Source of the DNA: Gracilibacillus salitolerans
GTDB lineage: Bacteria > Bacillota > Bacilli > Bacillales > Amphibacillaceae
Assembly: GCF_009650095.1 (NCBI RefSeq)
Contig: NZ_CP045915.1
Location: 1,674,001-1,738,000, forward strand
Length of the DNA stretch: 64,000 bases
Direction of reading: 5' to 3'
Positions within the stretch are counted from its first letter, which is position 1, and every line of letters starts with the position of its first letter. The notes below the pieces were generated by a model that made no database searches, had not been told where the DNA came from, and saw only the letters and a program-made list of their open reading frames with translations. A program made the translations under genes and the position numbers. This document shows, in pieces, positions 54,113-63,300 of this stretch.

Positions 54113-55132
54113 ATGACAACAAAACATCAAATTATTGTGGTTGGTTGTGGAGGTATGGCAAATGTCTGGTTGGATTATGTAGAACAACGTGATAACGCTG
54201 AAATTATCGGGTTAGTTGACCTTAATAAGGAATTAGCTCAGAAAAAGGCAGATCAACGTAGCTTACAAGTACCTATATTCACCGATTTAGCAACAGCGAT
54301 TACAGAAACAGGAGCTAATCTAGTCTTTGATGTCACCATTCCGGCTGCACATAAACAAATTGTGACGACAGCACTTGAAGCTGGCTGCAATGTATTCGGT
54401 GAGAAGCCGATGGCGGAATCTTTAGACGATGCACTAGAGGTGACAAAGATTGCAGAACGAACAGGCAAAACATATGGTGTTATGCAAAATCGCCGTTATT
54501 TAAAAGAAATTCGATCGCTTCGCCATTTCATTGAAAACAATACCTTAGGAAACGTCCATACACTCAATGTAGACTTTTATTTAGGACCTCATTTTGGCGG
54601 CTTTCGGGAGCAAATGGAACATCCGTTAATTGTAGATATGGCCATACATACATTTGATCAGGCGAGATATATTTCGAATAGTAACGCAATCTCCGTTTAT
54701 TGTCATGAATACAATCCATCAGGTTCATGGTATAACGGCAATGCCTCTGCTATTTGTATTTTTGAAATGGAAGATGGCTCTGTTTTTACATTCCGGGGTT
54801 CATGGGCAGCAGAAGGGTTACGAACGTCTTGGAACGGTGATTGGCGTATTATCGGGACAAAAGGTACGGCAAAATGGGACGGTTTTGATCATCTCACGAC
54901 CGAAACAGTAAAGAATCCAGACAATACATCCTTCTTCAAAGAAACGGAAAAAAGCACCATTTCAAACTTTTGGACCGGAGGAGAAGAACATACTGGCTGC
55001 TTGGACGAGATGTTTGCAGCTTTGGAAGAAAATCGAGAAGCAGAAACGGATTGTCATGATAACATTCATAGTATGAAAATGGTTTTTGCAGCTGTTGAAA
55101 GTGCAAGAAAAGGTGAGAAAGTTTATTTGTAA
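54113..55132 (+). CDS. Gfo/Idh/MocA-family oxidoreductase
   Basis: 339 residues. Rossmann N-terminus IIVVGCGGMANVWLDYV (about 6-22), the GEKPMAES motif with the conserved Lys, and an alpha/beta C-terminal domain with VDMAIHTFDQARY. It should oxidise or isomerise a sugar or sugar acid with NAD(P); the substrate is not visible. It lies 172 bp after GH31 and ends at a terminator. A relative starts at 63778. Confidence 0.88.
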   Translation: MTTKHQIIVVGCGGMANVWLDYVEQRDNAEIIGLVDLNKELAQKKADQRSLQVPIFTDLATAITETGANLVFDVTIPAAHKQIVTTALEAGCNVFGEKPMAESLDDALEVTKIAERTGKTYGVMQNRRYLKEIRSLRHFIENNTLGNVHTLNVDFYLGPHFGGFREQMEHPLIVDMAIHTFDQARYISNSNAISVYCHEYNPSGSWYNGNASAICIFEMEDGSVFTFRGSWAAEGLRTSWNGDWRIIGTKGTAKWDGFDHLTTETVKNPDNTSFFKETEKSTISNFWTGGEEHTGCLDEMFAALEENREAETDCHDNIHSMKMVFAAVESARKGEKVYL

Positions 55133-55250
55133 ATAAAAACACGCTTTATTTGACTTCAGAAGAATCAAAGAAGTAGTTTATTGAACAAGTTTCGTTGGAC
55201 ATTCCACACTGTTTGAAACCTCACTTTAGGTTTACTTTTTTGGCGTATCA

Positions 55251-55296
55251 AGCTAACGATTTAGCTAGTTATTCTAGTTATTCGTTAGCTTTTTTA
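55251..55296 (+). terminator. Terminator after the oxidoreductase
   Basis: AGCTAACGA and TCGTTAGCT arms with a 22-base loop, followed by TTTTTTA. Confidence 0.8.
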
Positions 55297-55338
55297 TGTA
55301 TGTTGAAAAATTATGATTCTTGAAATAATGATAAAAAT

Positions 55339-55354
55339 ACTACCATTCTAGTAT
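55339..55354 (+). promoter_or_regulatory. Probable GntR operator upstream of the third importer
   Basis: ACTACCATTCTAGTAT differs at one of 16 bases from the site over the gntR promoter (1822-1837) and ends two bases before the -35 box. Confidence 0.6.
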
Positions 55355-55355
55355 A

Positions 55356-55384
55356 TTGACAAATATAATTAGGTGATATATAAT
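55356..55384 (+). promoter_or_regulatory. Promoter of the third importer operon
   Basis: TTGACA (55356-55361), 17 bp, TATAAT (55379-55384): a consensus vegetative promoter. The predicted leader before lplB3 is about 225 nt. Confidence 0.85.
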
Positions 55385-55410
55385 AAGTTCAACGAACAAA
55401 CAAAGTTAAT

Positions 55411-55424
55411 TGTAAGCGTTAACG
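55411..55424 (+). promoter_or_regulatory. cre-like site in the leader of the third importer
   Basis: TGTAAGCGTTAACG matches 13 of 14 cre positions, about 20 bp downstream of the predicted start point. Confidence 0.6.
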
Positions 55425-55440
55425 TTTTGATTTGTTTTCT

Positions 55441-55461
55441 CTACCATACTAGTTATACTAG
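55441..55461 (+). promoter_or_regulatory. Second copy of the GntR motif in the leader
   Basis: CTACCATACTAGT (55441-55453) is identical to 13 bases of the gntR-promoter site; the following TATACTAG extends an imperfect palindrome. It lies about 50 bp after the predicted start point. Confidence 0.55.
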
Positions 55462-55616
55462 AGAAATATTAAGGTCGTTCTAATGATAACTTGACTTTTA
55501 AAGAACACTAATGTAAGCCTTTTCTTTTGTTGAGGAGATATTGAGAAGCATCTTTTCTCTTATGTTTTACATATAAAGGTTTCTGATTAGAGATAGATGC
55601 AGAAGGGGGAAAAAGT

Positions 55617-56558
55617 ATGGAAGCAACTAAAAAGGTAAAAGATCTTAAAATATCAAAGAATGAACTATGGACAAGTATAAGAAAAGATTGGCAGTTGTAT
55701 TCACTGATTTTATTACCCGTTCTATATTTAATTATTTTTAAGTATGGTCCGATGTTTGGTAATATTATCGCTTTTAGAAGGTTTATTCCTGGTGGAAGTA
55801 TTGTTGGGGAAGAATGGGTAGGATTACAGTATTTCCAAATGTTTCTGAATGATCCAACCTTTTATAAAGTTTTTGCTAATACGTTTATTTTAGCTTTTTT
55901 ACTACTCGTAATTACTTTTCCGGCACCTATAATTTTTGCCTTGCTATTAAATGAACTGAAAAATCAATTTTTTAAGAGATTTGTACAGACGGCATCTTAT
56001 CTGCCACATTTTTTCTCAGTAGTTGTGGTAGCAGGTATGGTATTTGAAGTATTAGCTCTTAACGGTCCTGTTAACAGTTTGTTAGCAAGTTTGAACTTTG
56101 AAAAAATTAGTTTCATGCAACTACCAGAGTGGTTTAGAACGATATTTGTAGGTGTTGACTTATGGCAAACGTTAGGTTGGGGTGCTATCCTTTATCTTGC
56201 AGCTCTAACAGGTATTAATGAAGAACTGTATGAAGCAGCAAGAATTGATGGAGCTAATAGATGGAAACAAACAATCCATATTACTATTCCGGGAATTTTA
56301 CCTACTATCGTAGTATTATTGATTTTAAACATTGGTAACTTCTTGCAAATTGGCTTTGAGAAAGTTTTATTGCTTTACAACCCGTTAACATATGAAACAG
56401 CCGACGTAATTGCTACTTACGTATACCGGGTCGGTCTTCAATCAGGTAGTTTCAGTTACGGTACAGCAATTGGCCTATTTGAATCTATCATTGGATTACT
56501 ATTAGTGTTAGGTGCAAATTATCTTTCTAAAAGAATTACGGATAACAGCTTGTGGTAG
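55617..56558 (+). CDS. LplB-type permease of importer 3
   Basis: 313 residues, six helices, EAA loop EAARIDGANRWKQTIHITIPG and the ending ANYLSKRITDNSLW. Close in plan to the permeases at 21278 and 37171. The ATG has AGAAGGGGG upstream. First gene of an operon controlled by the promoter at 55356. Confidence 0.93.
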   Translation: MEATKKVKDLKISKNELWTSIRKDWQLYSLILLPVLYLIIFKYGPMFGNIIAFRRFIPGGSIVGEEWVGLQYFQMFLNDPTFYKVFANTFILAFLLLVITFPAPIIFALLLNELKNQFFKRFVQTASYLPHFFSVVVVAGMVFEVLALNGPVNSLLASLNFEKISFMQLPEWFRTIFVGVDLWQTLGWGAILYLAALTGINEELYEAARIDGANRWKQTIHITIPGILPTIVVLLILNIGNFLQIGFEKVLLLYNPLTYETADVIATYVYRVGLQSGSFSYGTAIGLFESIIGLLLVLGANYLSKRITDNSLW

Positions 56559-56570
56559 GGGGGACAAATC

Positions 56571-57443
56571 ATGAAGGAATCATGGCAATATAAAGTCTTT
56601 AAAGTTTTTAATGTAGGGGTTTTAATATTTATTGTTTTTGTAACGCTTTTTCCTTTTTTTAACATTGTTGCACAATCCTTTAGTTCTGAAGCATATATAA
56701 ATTCTGGTCAAGTTAGTCTATGGCCAAAAGGTTTCAACATTGAAACGTATAAAGTGATCATGTCTGATACCATGTTTTGGATTAATTATAAAAACACAGT
56801 GGTTTATACCGTTGTCGGGACAATAATATCACTAATATTATCAACAATGATCGCTTACCCACTAGCTAAGTCTAGATTAAAAGGTAGAAGATTTTTAACT
56901 TTATTCTTCGTGTTTACGATGTTCTTTAATGGTGGATTAATTCCTAACTATGTGCTTGTAACATCTCTAGGGTTTGGAAATAGTATCTGGGCGATCGTAA
57001 TACCCAACGCGATTAGTGTATTCAATATGTTGATTATGAGAACCTTCTTTCAAAACATCCCAGAAGAATTAGAAGAAGCAGCAATTATGGACGGTTCGAG
57101 TACTTTCGGAATTTTATTCAAAATTGTGTTACCGTTGTCAAAACCGATTTTAGCAACTATGATGTTATTTTATGCAGTTACACACTGGAATTCTTGGTTT
57201 CCAGCATTTATTTTCTTTACGGATAAAGAGTTATTTCCTGTATCAATTTATTTAAGAAACATGATTAAAGGTGCGGAAGCGACAGTTGGAACTGGTGCAA
57301 CAGCAGCGGATAACATGGTTCAAATTTCAGCGAATATAAAATCTGTAACAATGGTATTGACGGTATTACCTATCTTAACGGTATATCCTTATATCCAAAA
57401 ATATTTTGTGTCAGGTGTTATGTTAGGCTCAGTCAAAGGATAA
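56571..57443 (+). CDS. LplC/YtcP-type permease of importer 3
   Basis: 290 residues, six helices, EAA loop EEAAIMDGSSTFGILFKIVLPL and ending QKYFVSGVMLGSVKG. It follows lplB3 by 12 bp behind TAGGGGGG. A 110-bp gap with an orphan perfect ribosome-binding sequence separates it from the binding protein. Confidence 0.92.
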   Translation: MKESWQYKVFKVFNVGVLIFIVFVTLFPFFNIVAQSFSSEAYINSGQVSLWPKGFNIETYKVIMSDTMFWINYKNTVVYTVVGTIISLILSTMIAYPLAKSRLKGRRFLTLFFVFTMFFNGGLIPNYVLVTSLGFGNSIWAIVIPNAISVFNMLIMRTFFQNIPEELEEAAIMDGSSTFGILFKIVLPLSKPILATMMLFYAVTHWNSWFPAFIFFTDKELFPVSIYLRNMIKGAEATVGTGATAADNMVQISANIKSVTMVLTVLPILTVYPYIQKYFVSGVMLGSVKG

Positions 57444-57461
57444 TAAAATGATATGCATTTT

Positions 57462-57472
57462 AAGGAGGTGAT
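57462..57472 (+). promoter_or_regulatory. Orphan full-length Shine-Dalgarno sequence
   Basis: AAGGAGGTGAT pairs with eleven bases of the 16S rRNA 3' end. The only start close by (ATG at 57471) is followed by GCT and a stop, giving a two-codon frame. The real start of the lipoprotein is at 57554 with its own ribosome site. It resembles the STAB-SD sequences that protect Bacillus mRNA 5' ends. Confidence 0.5.
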
Positions 57473-57553
57473 GGCTTAACAAAATAAATAGCCGAAACTG
57501 ATGAGGTGCAATTATTTTATTCATGTTCAAATATAAAACGAGGGGGAAGTTCC

Positions 57554-59191
57554 ATGACAAAACAATGGAAAAAAATGATGTTAGCGATCGTGCTAGTATT
57601 TGTTGTTGGTGTATTAGGAGCTTGTAGTGATTCTAGTTCATCTGATGACGTTGAGGAAGATGATGATCCATCAAGTGAAGGTGGATCAGGAGTAGCAATG
57701 GAAGATTACAGTGTAGGTGATACTTTTAAAGCCACAGAACCGGTAACGTTCTCTACGCTTTTCAATGATCACCCGAACTATCCATTGAAAGAAGATTGGT
57801 TGTTTTTTGAAAAATTAGAAGAGATGACGAACGTAACCTTAGATATTACTTCAGTACCAATGAGTGATTATACGGATAAACGAAGCTTATTAATTAGTAG
57901 TGGTGATGCTCCTTATATTATTCCGAAAACTTATTCAGGTGAAGAAACACAATTCGTATCATCAGGAGCGATTTTACCAATTAGTGATTACGTCGATATG
58001 ATGCCACACTATCAACAAAAAGTAGAAGAATGGGAAATTGAACCATTCTTAGAAGGTTTACGTCAACGTGACGGTAAATACTATGTTTTACCAGGTATTC
58101 ATGAAAATGTATGGCCAGATTATAGTTTAGCAGTAAGAACAGATATTTTAGATGAACTTGGACTTGAAGAACCAACTACATGGGAAGAAGTAGAAGAGAT
58201 GCTTTTAGCAATGAAAAAAGAATATCCTGATAAATATCCATTCTCTGATCGATTCAAGTTTGATAGTACGTTAAACGTTGCTGCAACTGGATTCGGCACA
58301 AGAGCTGGTTGGGGTTTGGGAAATATGTTGGAATATCAAGAAGATTCGGATGAATTTATTTTCGCACCTGCGACAGAAGAATATCGTTCGATGGTTGAAT
58401 ATTTCAATGGTTTAATCGAACAAGGATTATTAGATCCTGAAAGTGTTACACAAGAAGATGATCCAGCAATTGAGAAGTTCACTTCTGGCGACTCTTTTGT
58501 AATTAATACAAATGGTCAAACATTAACACAATATCGTGCGACAATGAATGAAACATTGGGTAAAGATGACTACTCTATTAAGAAAATTGTTGTTCCAGGC
58601 GGTCCCGCTGGACAGTTAATGAATGGTTCTAAATTGGAAAACGGTATCATGTTCTCTGCGAAAGCAGCAGAAGACCCTAATTTTGAAGCGATGTTACAAT
58701 TCATTGATTGGTTACTGTACAGTGATGAAGGTTTAGAGTTTGCTAAATGGGGAGTCGAAGGAGAAACATATACTAAAGAAGATGTTGACCGTCAGTTAGC
58801 AGAAGATATTACATTCCGTGGAATGAACGAAGGCGCTGACAATCACCTTCAAATTGATTACGGTTTCTCTCAAGGTAATTGGTCTTACGGTGGTCCAACT
58901 GAATTACTTCATTCTATGTTTTCGGAAGAAGAAATTGAGTTCCAAAACGCAATGCATGAAACAAAAGAACTAGTATTACCAGATCCACCAATCCGTTATG
59001 ATGAGACACAGTTAGAGCAAGCTTCATTATTAAGCACGCCATTAAAAGACACTGTTGAACAAAACACGCTGAAATTCATTGTGGGTGACAGAGATATGTC
59101 AGAGTGGGATGCTTATATACAAGAACTTGAAGGAAAAAACATGCAAGGATATGTAGATCTTGCAAATGAAGTGTACCAAAATAACAAATAA
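57554..59191 (+). CDS. LplA-type binding lipoprotein of importer 3
   Basis: 545 residues. Lipobox GVLGACSDS followed by an unusually acidic Ser/Asp/Glu linker; then the large LplA-like binding fold. Less similar to the other two LplA types than they are in layout, with its own middle region (HENVWPDYSLAVRTDILDELGLEEPTTWEEV). The ATG at 57554 follows CGAGGGGG; an upstream in-frame start lacks a good site. The shared GntR motif upstream hints at glucuronate-containing ligands. Confidence 0.92.
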   Translation: MTKQWKKMMLAIVLVFVVGVLGACSDSSSSDDVEEDDDPSSEGGSGVAMEDYSVGDTFKATEPVTFSTLFNDHPNYPLKEDWLFFEKLEEMTNVTLDITSVPMSDYTDKRSLLISSGDAPYIIPKTYSGEETQFVSSGAILPISDYVDMMPHYQQKVEEWEIEPFLEGLRQRDGKYYVLPGIHENVWPDYSLAVRTDILDELGLEEPTTWEEVEEMLLAMKKEYPDKYPFSDRFKFDSTLNVAATGFGTRAGWGLGNMLEYQEDSDEFIFAPATEEYRSMVEYFNGLIEQGLLDPESVTQEDDPAIEKFTSGDSFVINTNGQTLTQYRATMNETLGKDDYSIKKIVVPGGPAGQLMNGSKLENGIMFSAKAAEDPNFEAMLQFIDWLLYSDEGLEFAKWGVEGETYTKEDVDRQLAEDITFRGMNEGADNHLQIDYGFSQGNWSYGGPTELLHSMFSEEEIEFQNAMHETKELVLPDPPIRYDETQLEQASLLSTPLKDTVEQNTLKFIVGDRDMSEWDAYIQELEGKNMQGYVDLANEVYQNNK

Positions 59192-59206
59192 TATGGAGTC
59201 AAATAT

Positions 59207-59236
59207 ATAACACGGAGAAACCCTTCTCCGTGTTAT
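59207..59236 (+). terminator. Strong hairpin after lplA3
   Basis: Perfect 13-bp arms ATAACACGGAGAA and complement, four-base loop, but only a weak T stretch after it. Confidence 0.65.
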
Positions 59237-59286
59237 GCATCTTTACCAAACACGTTTTGAATAATTACATAGCAACTTCTCCTAGG

Positions 59287-59420
59287 TTTGCGTTCTTCCA
59301 TTCTTTTGATGATGAGCTGAAGACCGTGCAGGGCAGTGAGAAAGCCGCGGAAGGGGAGTGCTTTTCAGCAATGATGATTTAGCACGCAACAAAAATAGAA
59401 TGGAAGGAAGCAAATCTAAT
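59287..59420. repeat. Dispersed repeat, family A, deleted copy
   Basis: Inverted ends TTTGCGTTCTTCCATTC and GAATGGAAGGAAGCAAA match the family A edge found at 489 and 24400. The interior keeps only GAGCTGAAGACCGTGC and a TTTTCAGCA stretch, about one third of a unit. Confidence 0.6.
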
Positions 59421-59522
59421 CTTTCATTATATTTAGATACGGCTAGGAACTTGGAAATTCAAATTGATCATCTAAAAGGGGATAAAGTGATAAATGTTAA
59501 AGCTCATCAAAAAATAGTATAA
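59400..59522 (+). pseudogene. Possible C-terminal gene remnant
   Basis: A 40-codon frame starting at the repeat edge reads like real protein (NLSLYLDTARNLEIQIDHLKG, then a basic KAHQKIV end) but has no ribosome site and its upstream part is repeat. It may be the tail of a gene disrupted when the repeat arrived. No family is recognised. The rest of 59237-59623 shows nothing else. Confidence 0.25.
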
Positions 59523-59623
59523 ACATTCTATAAAATTTCAATCCAAAAATCTCCCATTCGACAAGAATTCATAGTAGAAGTAGAATGTTATAAGTAAATA
59601 GATAAAAAAGAAAGGGTTTTTTG

Positions 59624-60319
59624 ATGGATTTAAATCAAGGTGGATTTTATCGCTTTTCTAATTATGTTTACTGGTTATTAATTTTAAATATTTTATTTGT
59701 ATTCACTAATATACTTTGTTTTGCTGCGCTTATTATGTTAATTCCAAGTATATCAAATTCTATCCTATATTATATAGCATTTATCCCAGCTGGGCCTGCT
59801 TTTGCTGCTTTATTTCATAGTTTAAGTATTTTAGTGAGAAATAATGAAGTAACACCATTTAAGGAGTTTTTTAAAGCTTATAAAAAGAATTACTGGGAGG
59901 TTACAAAAGTTTGGTTACCTATTCTGACTGCCTTTTTTATTCTAGTTATCGATATTCAGTATTTTAATCAAAATCCAACTGTTTGGAATCAAATTCTAAA
60001 TGGGATTTTTCTCGTAGCCTTGTGTTTACTTGTGATATTTTCCTTGTATGCTTTGCTAATTACCACGCATTATAAATTTCGACTCAGAGATGTTTATAGG
60101 TTATCACTGTATTACATTTTTACGTGGATTAAACGAACAACGGGTAACATTGCGATTCTTTTTCTAACTATTGTATTAATGTTTTTTACATCTGATTTCA
60201 TCATCATTTTGATTAGTAGTTTAGTTGCTTGGTGTCTTGTTTTAAATACGAAACCAATTATACAGGATGTGAAAATTAGTTTTGTAAGAAATGATAACAA
60301 GAATCAACAAGATACATAG
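59624..60319 (+). CDS. Third DUF624 (YesL-like) membrane protein
   Basis: 231 residues, with helices at YVYWLLILNILFVFTNILCFAALIMLI, SILYYIAFIPAGPAFAALFHS, VWLPILTAFFILVIDIQYF, GIFLVALCLLVIFSLYALLI and IAILFLTIVLMFFTS. The FIPAGPAFAAL segment matches LLPAGPSLAAL of the copy at 34672. Here it has no linked YesM/YesN pair; it lies after importer 3 and 31 bp before GH2. The ATG at 59624 follows AAAGGG. Confidence 0.87.
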   Translation: MDLNQGGFYRFSNYVYWLLILNILFVFTNILCFAALIMLIPSISNSILYYIAFIPAGPAFAALFHSLSILVRNNEVTPFKEFFKAYKKNYWEVTKVWLPILTAFFILVIDIQYFNQNPTVWNQILNGIFLVALCLLVIFSLYALLITTHYKFRLRDVYRLSLYYIFTWIKRTTGNIAILFLTIVLMFFTSDFIIILISSLVAWCLVLNTKPIIQDVKISFVRNDNKNQQDT

Positions 60320-60350
60320 TCTTGATCTATGAAAGTGAAGGTGAGCAAAT

Positions 60351-63300
60351 ATGATCAATCGAACAAAGCTTTTTAACGATCATTGGTTATTTGTCAAAAG
60401 TGATTTAGGCACAACATCAGCTAAGGATCTAAATTTCCAACCTGTGGAAATTCCGCATGATTGGTTAATTTACAATACAAATAACTTATATGAAAACAGT
60501 ATTGGTTGGTATAAAAAGGAGATAAATTATCAACCGAATCCACGTAGAGATGTGTTATTATGCTTTGAAGGTGTCTACATGGATTCTGTGTTATATGTTA
60601 ATGATCAGTTTGTCGGAGAGTGGAAATACGGTTATTCTAAGTTTGAACATAATATTACCAATTATCTTAAGTCTGGTAAAAATGACATAGTACTTAAAGT
60701 AACATACCAAAGTTCAAATAGTAGATGGTATACGGGCGCCGGTATTTATCGAGATGTCTGGCTGAAAGAACGAAGTCGAAACTACATTAATACAGATGGT
60801 ATTTACGTATCGACATTTAAGAAAAATGATCATTGGACAGTAGAGATTGATACAGATCTACAAGCAACTGAAAATTTAACATTGACACATATAATCGAAA
60901 AAGATGGGAAAGAAGTATGTGCGGTTTCTGATGTGATCGAACAAGATCAAACATTTAGCACGTTATCTTTACAAGTAAAAAATCCTGAGTTGTGGCATAT
61001 CGATTCACCTCATCTTTATTGCTTGACGACTACATTACAGTCAAAAGACACATCAGAATTAGTTGAGTCGCAAATACAGCGAATCGGTTTTAAAGAAGTG
61101 CAGCTTGATTCAGCTAAAGGATTTTTCTTGAATGGTGAACAACTGAAATTTTATGGTGTCAATGAACACCATGATTTAGGGGCATTAGGCGCAGCATTTA
61201 ATGTCAATGCCTTAAGAAGAAGGATGAAAATCTTAAAAGACATGGGGGTAAATGCAATTCGCACGGCACATAATATGCCAGCAAAAGAAATGATGAATCT
61301 TGCGGATGAAATCGGTTTTCTTGTCGTAACGGAAGCATTTGATACTTGGGAAAGGTCAAAAACACCTTATGATTATGCTCGCTTCTTTAAGGAATGGTAT
61401 AAGAAAGATGTTGAGTCATGGGTAAAACGTGATCGAAACCATGTCAGTCTTATAATGTGGAGTATCGGAAATGAAATCTATGATACCCACGCTAATGAGA
61501 GAGGCCAACAATTAACACTTGATTTAATGGAAGCGGTTAATTATTTTGATCCGAAACAAAATGGAGTAGTGACAATTGGATCCAATTATATGCCATGGAA
61601 AAATGCACAAAAATGCGCTGATATTATCAAAGTGGCTGGCTATAACTATGGTGAAAAATATTATGAGAAACATCACCAAGAGCATCCGGATTGGGTAATC
61701 TTTGGAAGTGAAACAATGGCAGTTGTACAGAGTAGAGGGGTTTATCATTTTCCATACGATAAACCGATTTTAGCGGATGATGATCAGCATTGTTCAGCGC
61801 TGGGAAATAGTGCAACAAGCTGGGGAGCAAAGTCAGTCGAATCCGCTTTAATAAAAGAACGTGATACATCATTTTCATTAGGTCAATTTATTTGGACTGG
61901 TTTTGATTATATTGGTGAACCAACACCATACCATACCAAGAATGCCTATTTTGGCCAAATTGATACTGCTACATTCAAAAAAGATTCGTACTTTATTTAT
62001 CAATCAGCATGGACGAATTATAAAAAGGCACCAATGATTCATATTTTCCCATATTGGGATTTTAATGAGGGTCAAACAATTGATGTACGAGTGGCAACGA
62101 ATGCACCGAAAGTTGAGTTGTTTTTAAACGGTAAATCACTTGGCAGGCAAGAATTAGACCATCAAAAGGGTGATATACTTTCGGGTTGGTGGAAAGTTCC
62201 TTATCAAGTTGGAAAGTTAGAATCGTATGGTTATGATGAAAATGATGAGGTAATTGCTTACGACCAGAGACAGTCATTCGAGGATTCAGCTGAAATTACG
62301 TTAGATACTGATCTAGAAGTAATCAAAGCCAATGGCACAGATTTAGCTTTTGTTGAAATTGGGATGAAAGATAAACATGGCAATCCGGTCGAAAACGCTA
62401 ATAACAGAGTGTACGTCGAAGTAAATGGTGCCGGGAGATTGCTGGGTTTGGATAATGGCGATCAAACCGATTACGACCAATACAAAGGAGTAAGTAGGCG
62501 CTTATTTAATGGGAAGTTAATGGCAATTATCGGATCTACATTGGAAACTGGCCCAATTACCATTAAGGTTTCTTCACTTGGATTACCCACTGCTTCTTTG
62601 CATTTATTATCAGAGGAAACGTCTAAGACTGTTAAACAATCGATTTTAGCTAGTAATTATCCAACAGAAGTAGTGACAGGTAAAAGCGAAGAAATCCCTG
62701 TTCGAAAAATTGAAATTAGTTCAGATAGTGGCCAAACTTTAAATGAAGTGAAACAACAACTAAATGTGTTTGCTACATTATATCCAGCCGATACGGATTA
62801 TACCAATGTGGAATGGAGCGTGGTAAATGATATAGGGATTGTATCGAATATTGCGACGATTGAACCGAATGGCAAGAAAGCAAAAGTTACTGCTTTTGGA
62901 GATGGTGAATTCAGAGTTCGCTGTACAAGTAAAAATGGGAAAGACACCATTAATTTAATTTCCGAATTAGAATTTAAAGCGGAAGGCTTAGGTCCTGCCT
63001 TCAAAGATCCTTATTCCTTTATTTCAGCAGGCTTGTATGATGCTAGCAAAGGTGAAGTAACAAATGGTAATGAACGAGGGGTTGCGACAAGTCGGGACGG
63101 CGAAACACAAGTTGGTTTCCACAATATCGATTTCGGTAAAGAAGGATCAGATGTTATTACCATTCCCATATTTGCACTTTCAAGTGAAGAATATGATCTT
63201 CAGATTTGGGAAGGAATGCCGAATGATCCGAACAGTGAACTGTTAGCGGATACAATTTATCAGAAAGAATCAAAATGGAATGTTTATCAACCGGAAACAT

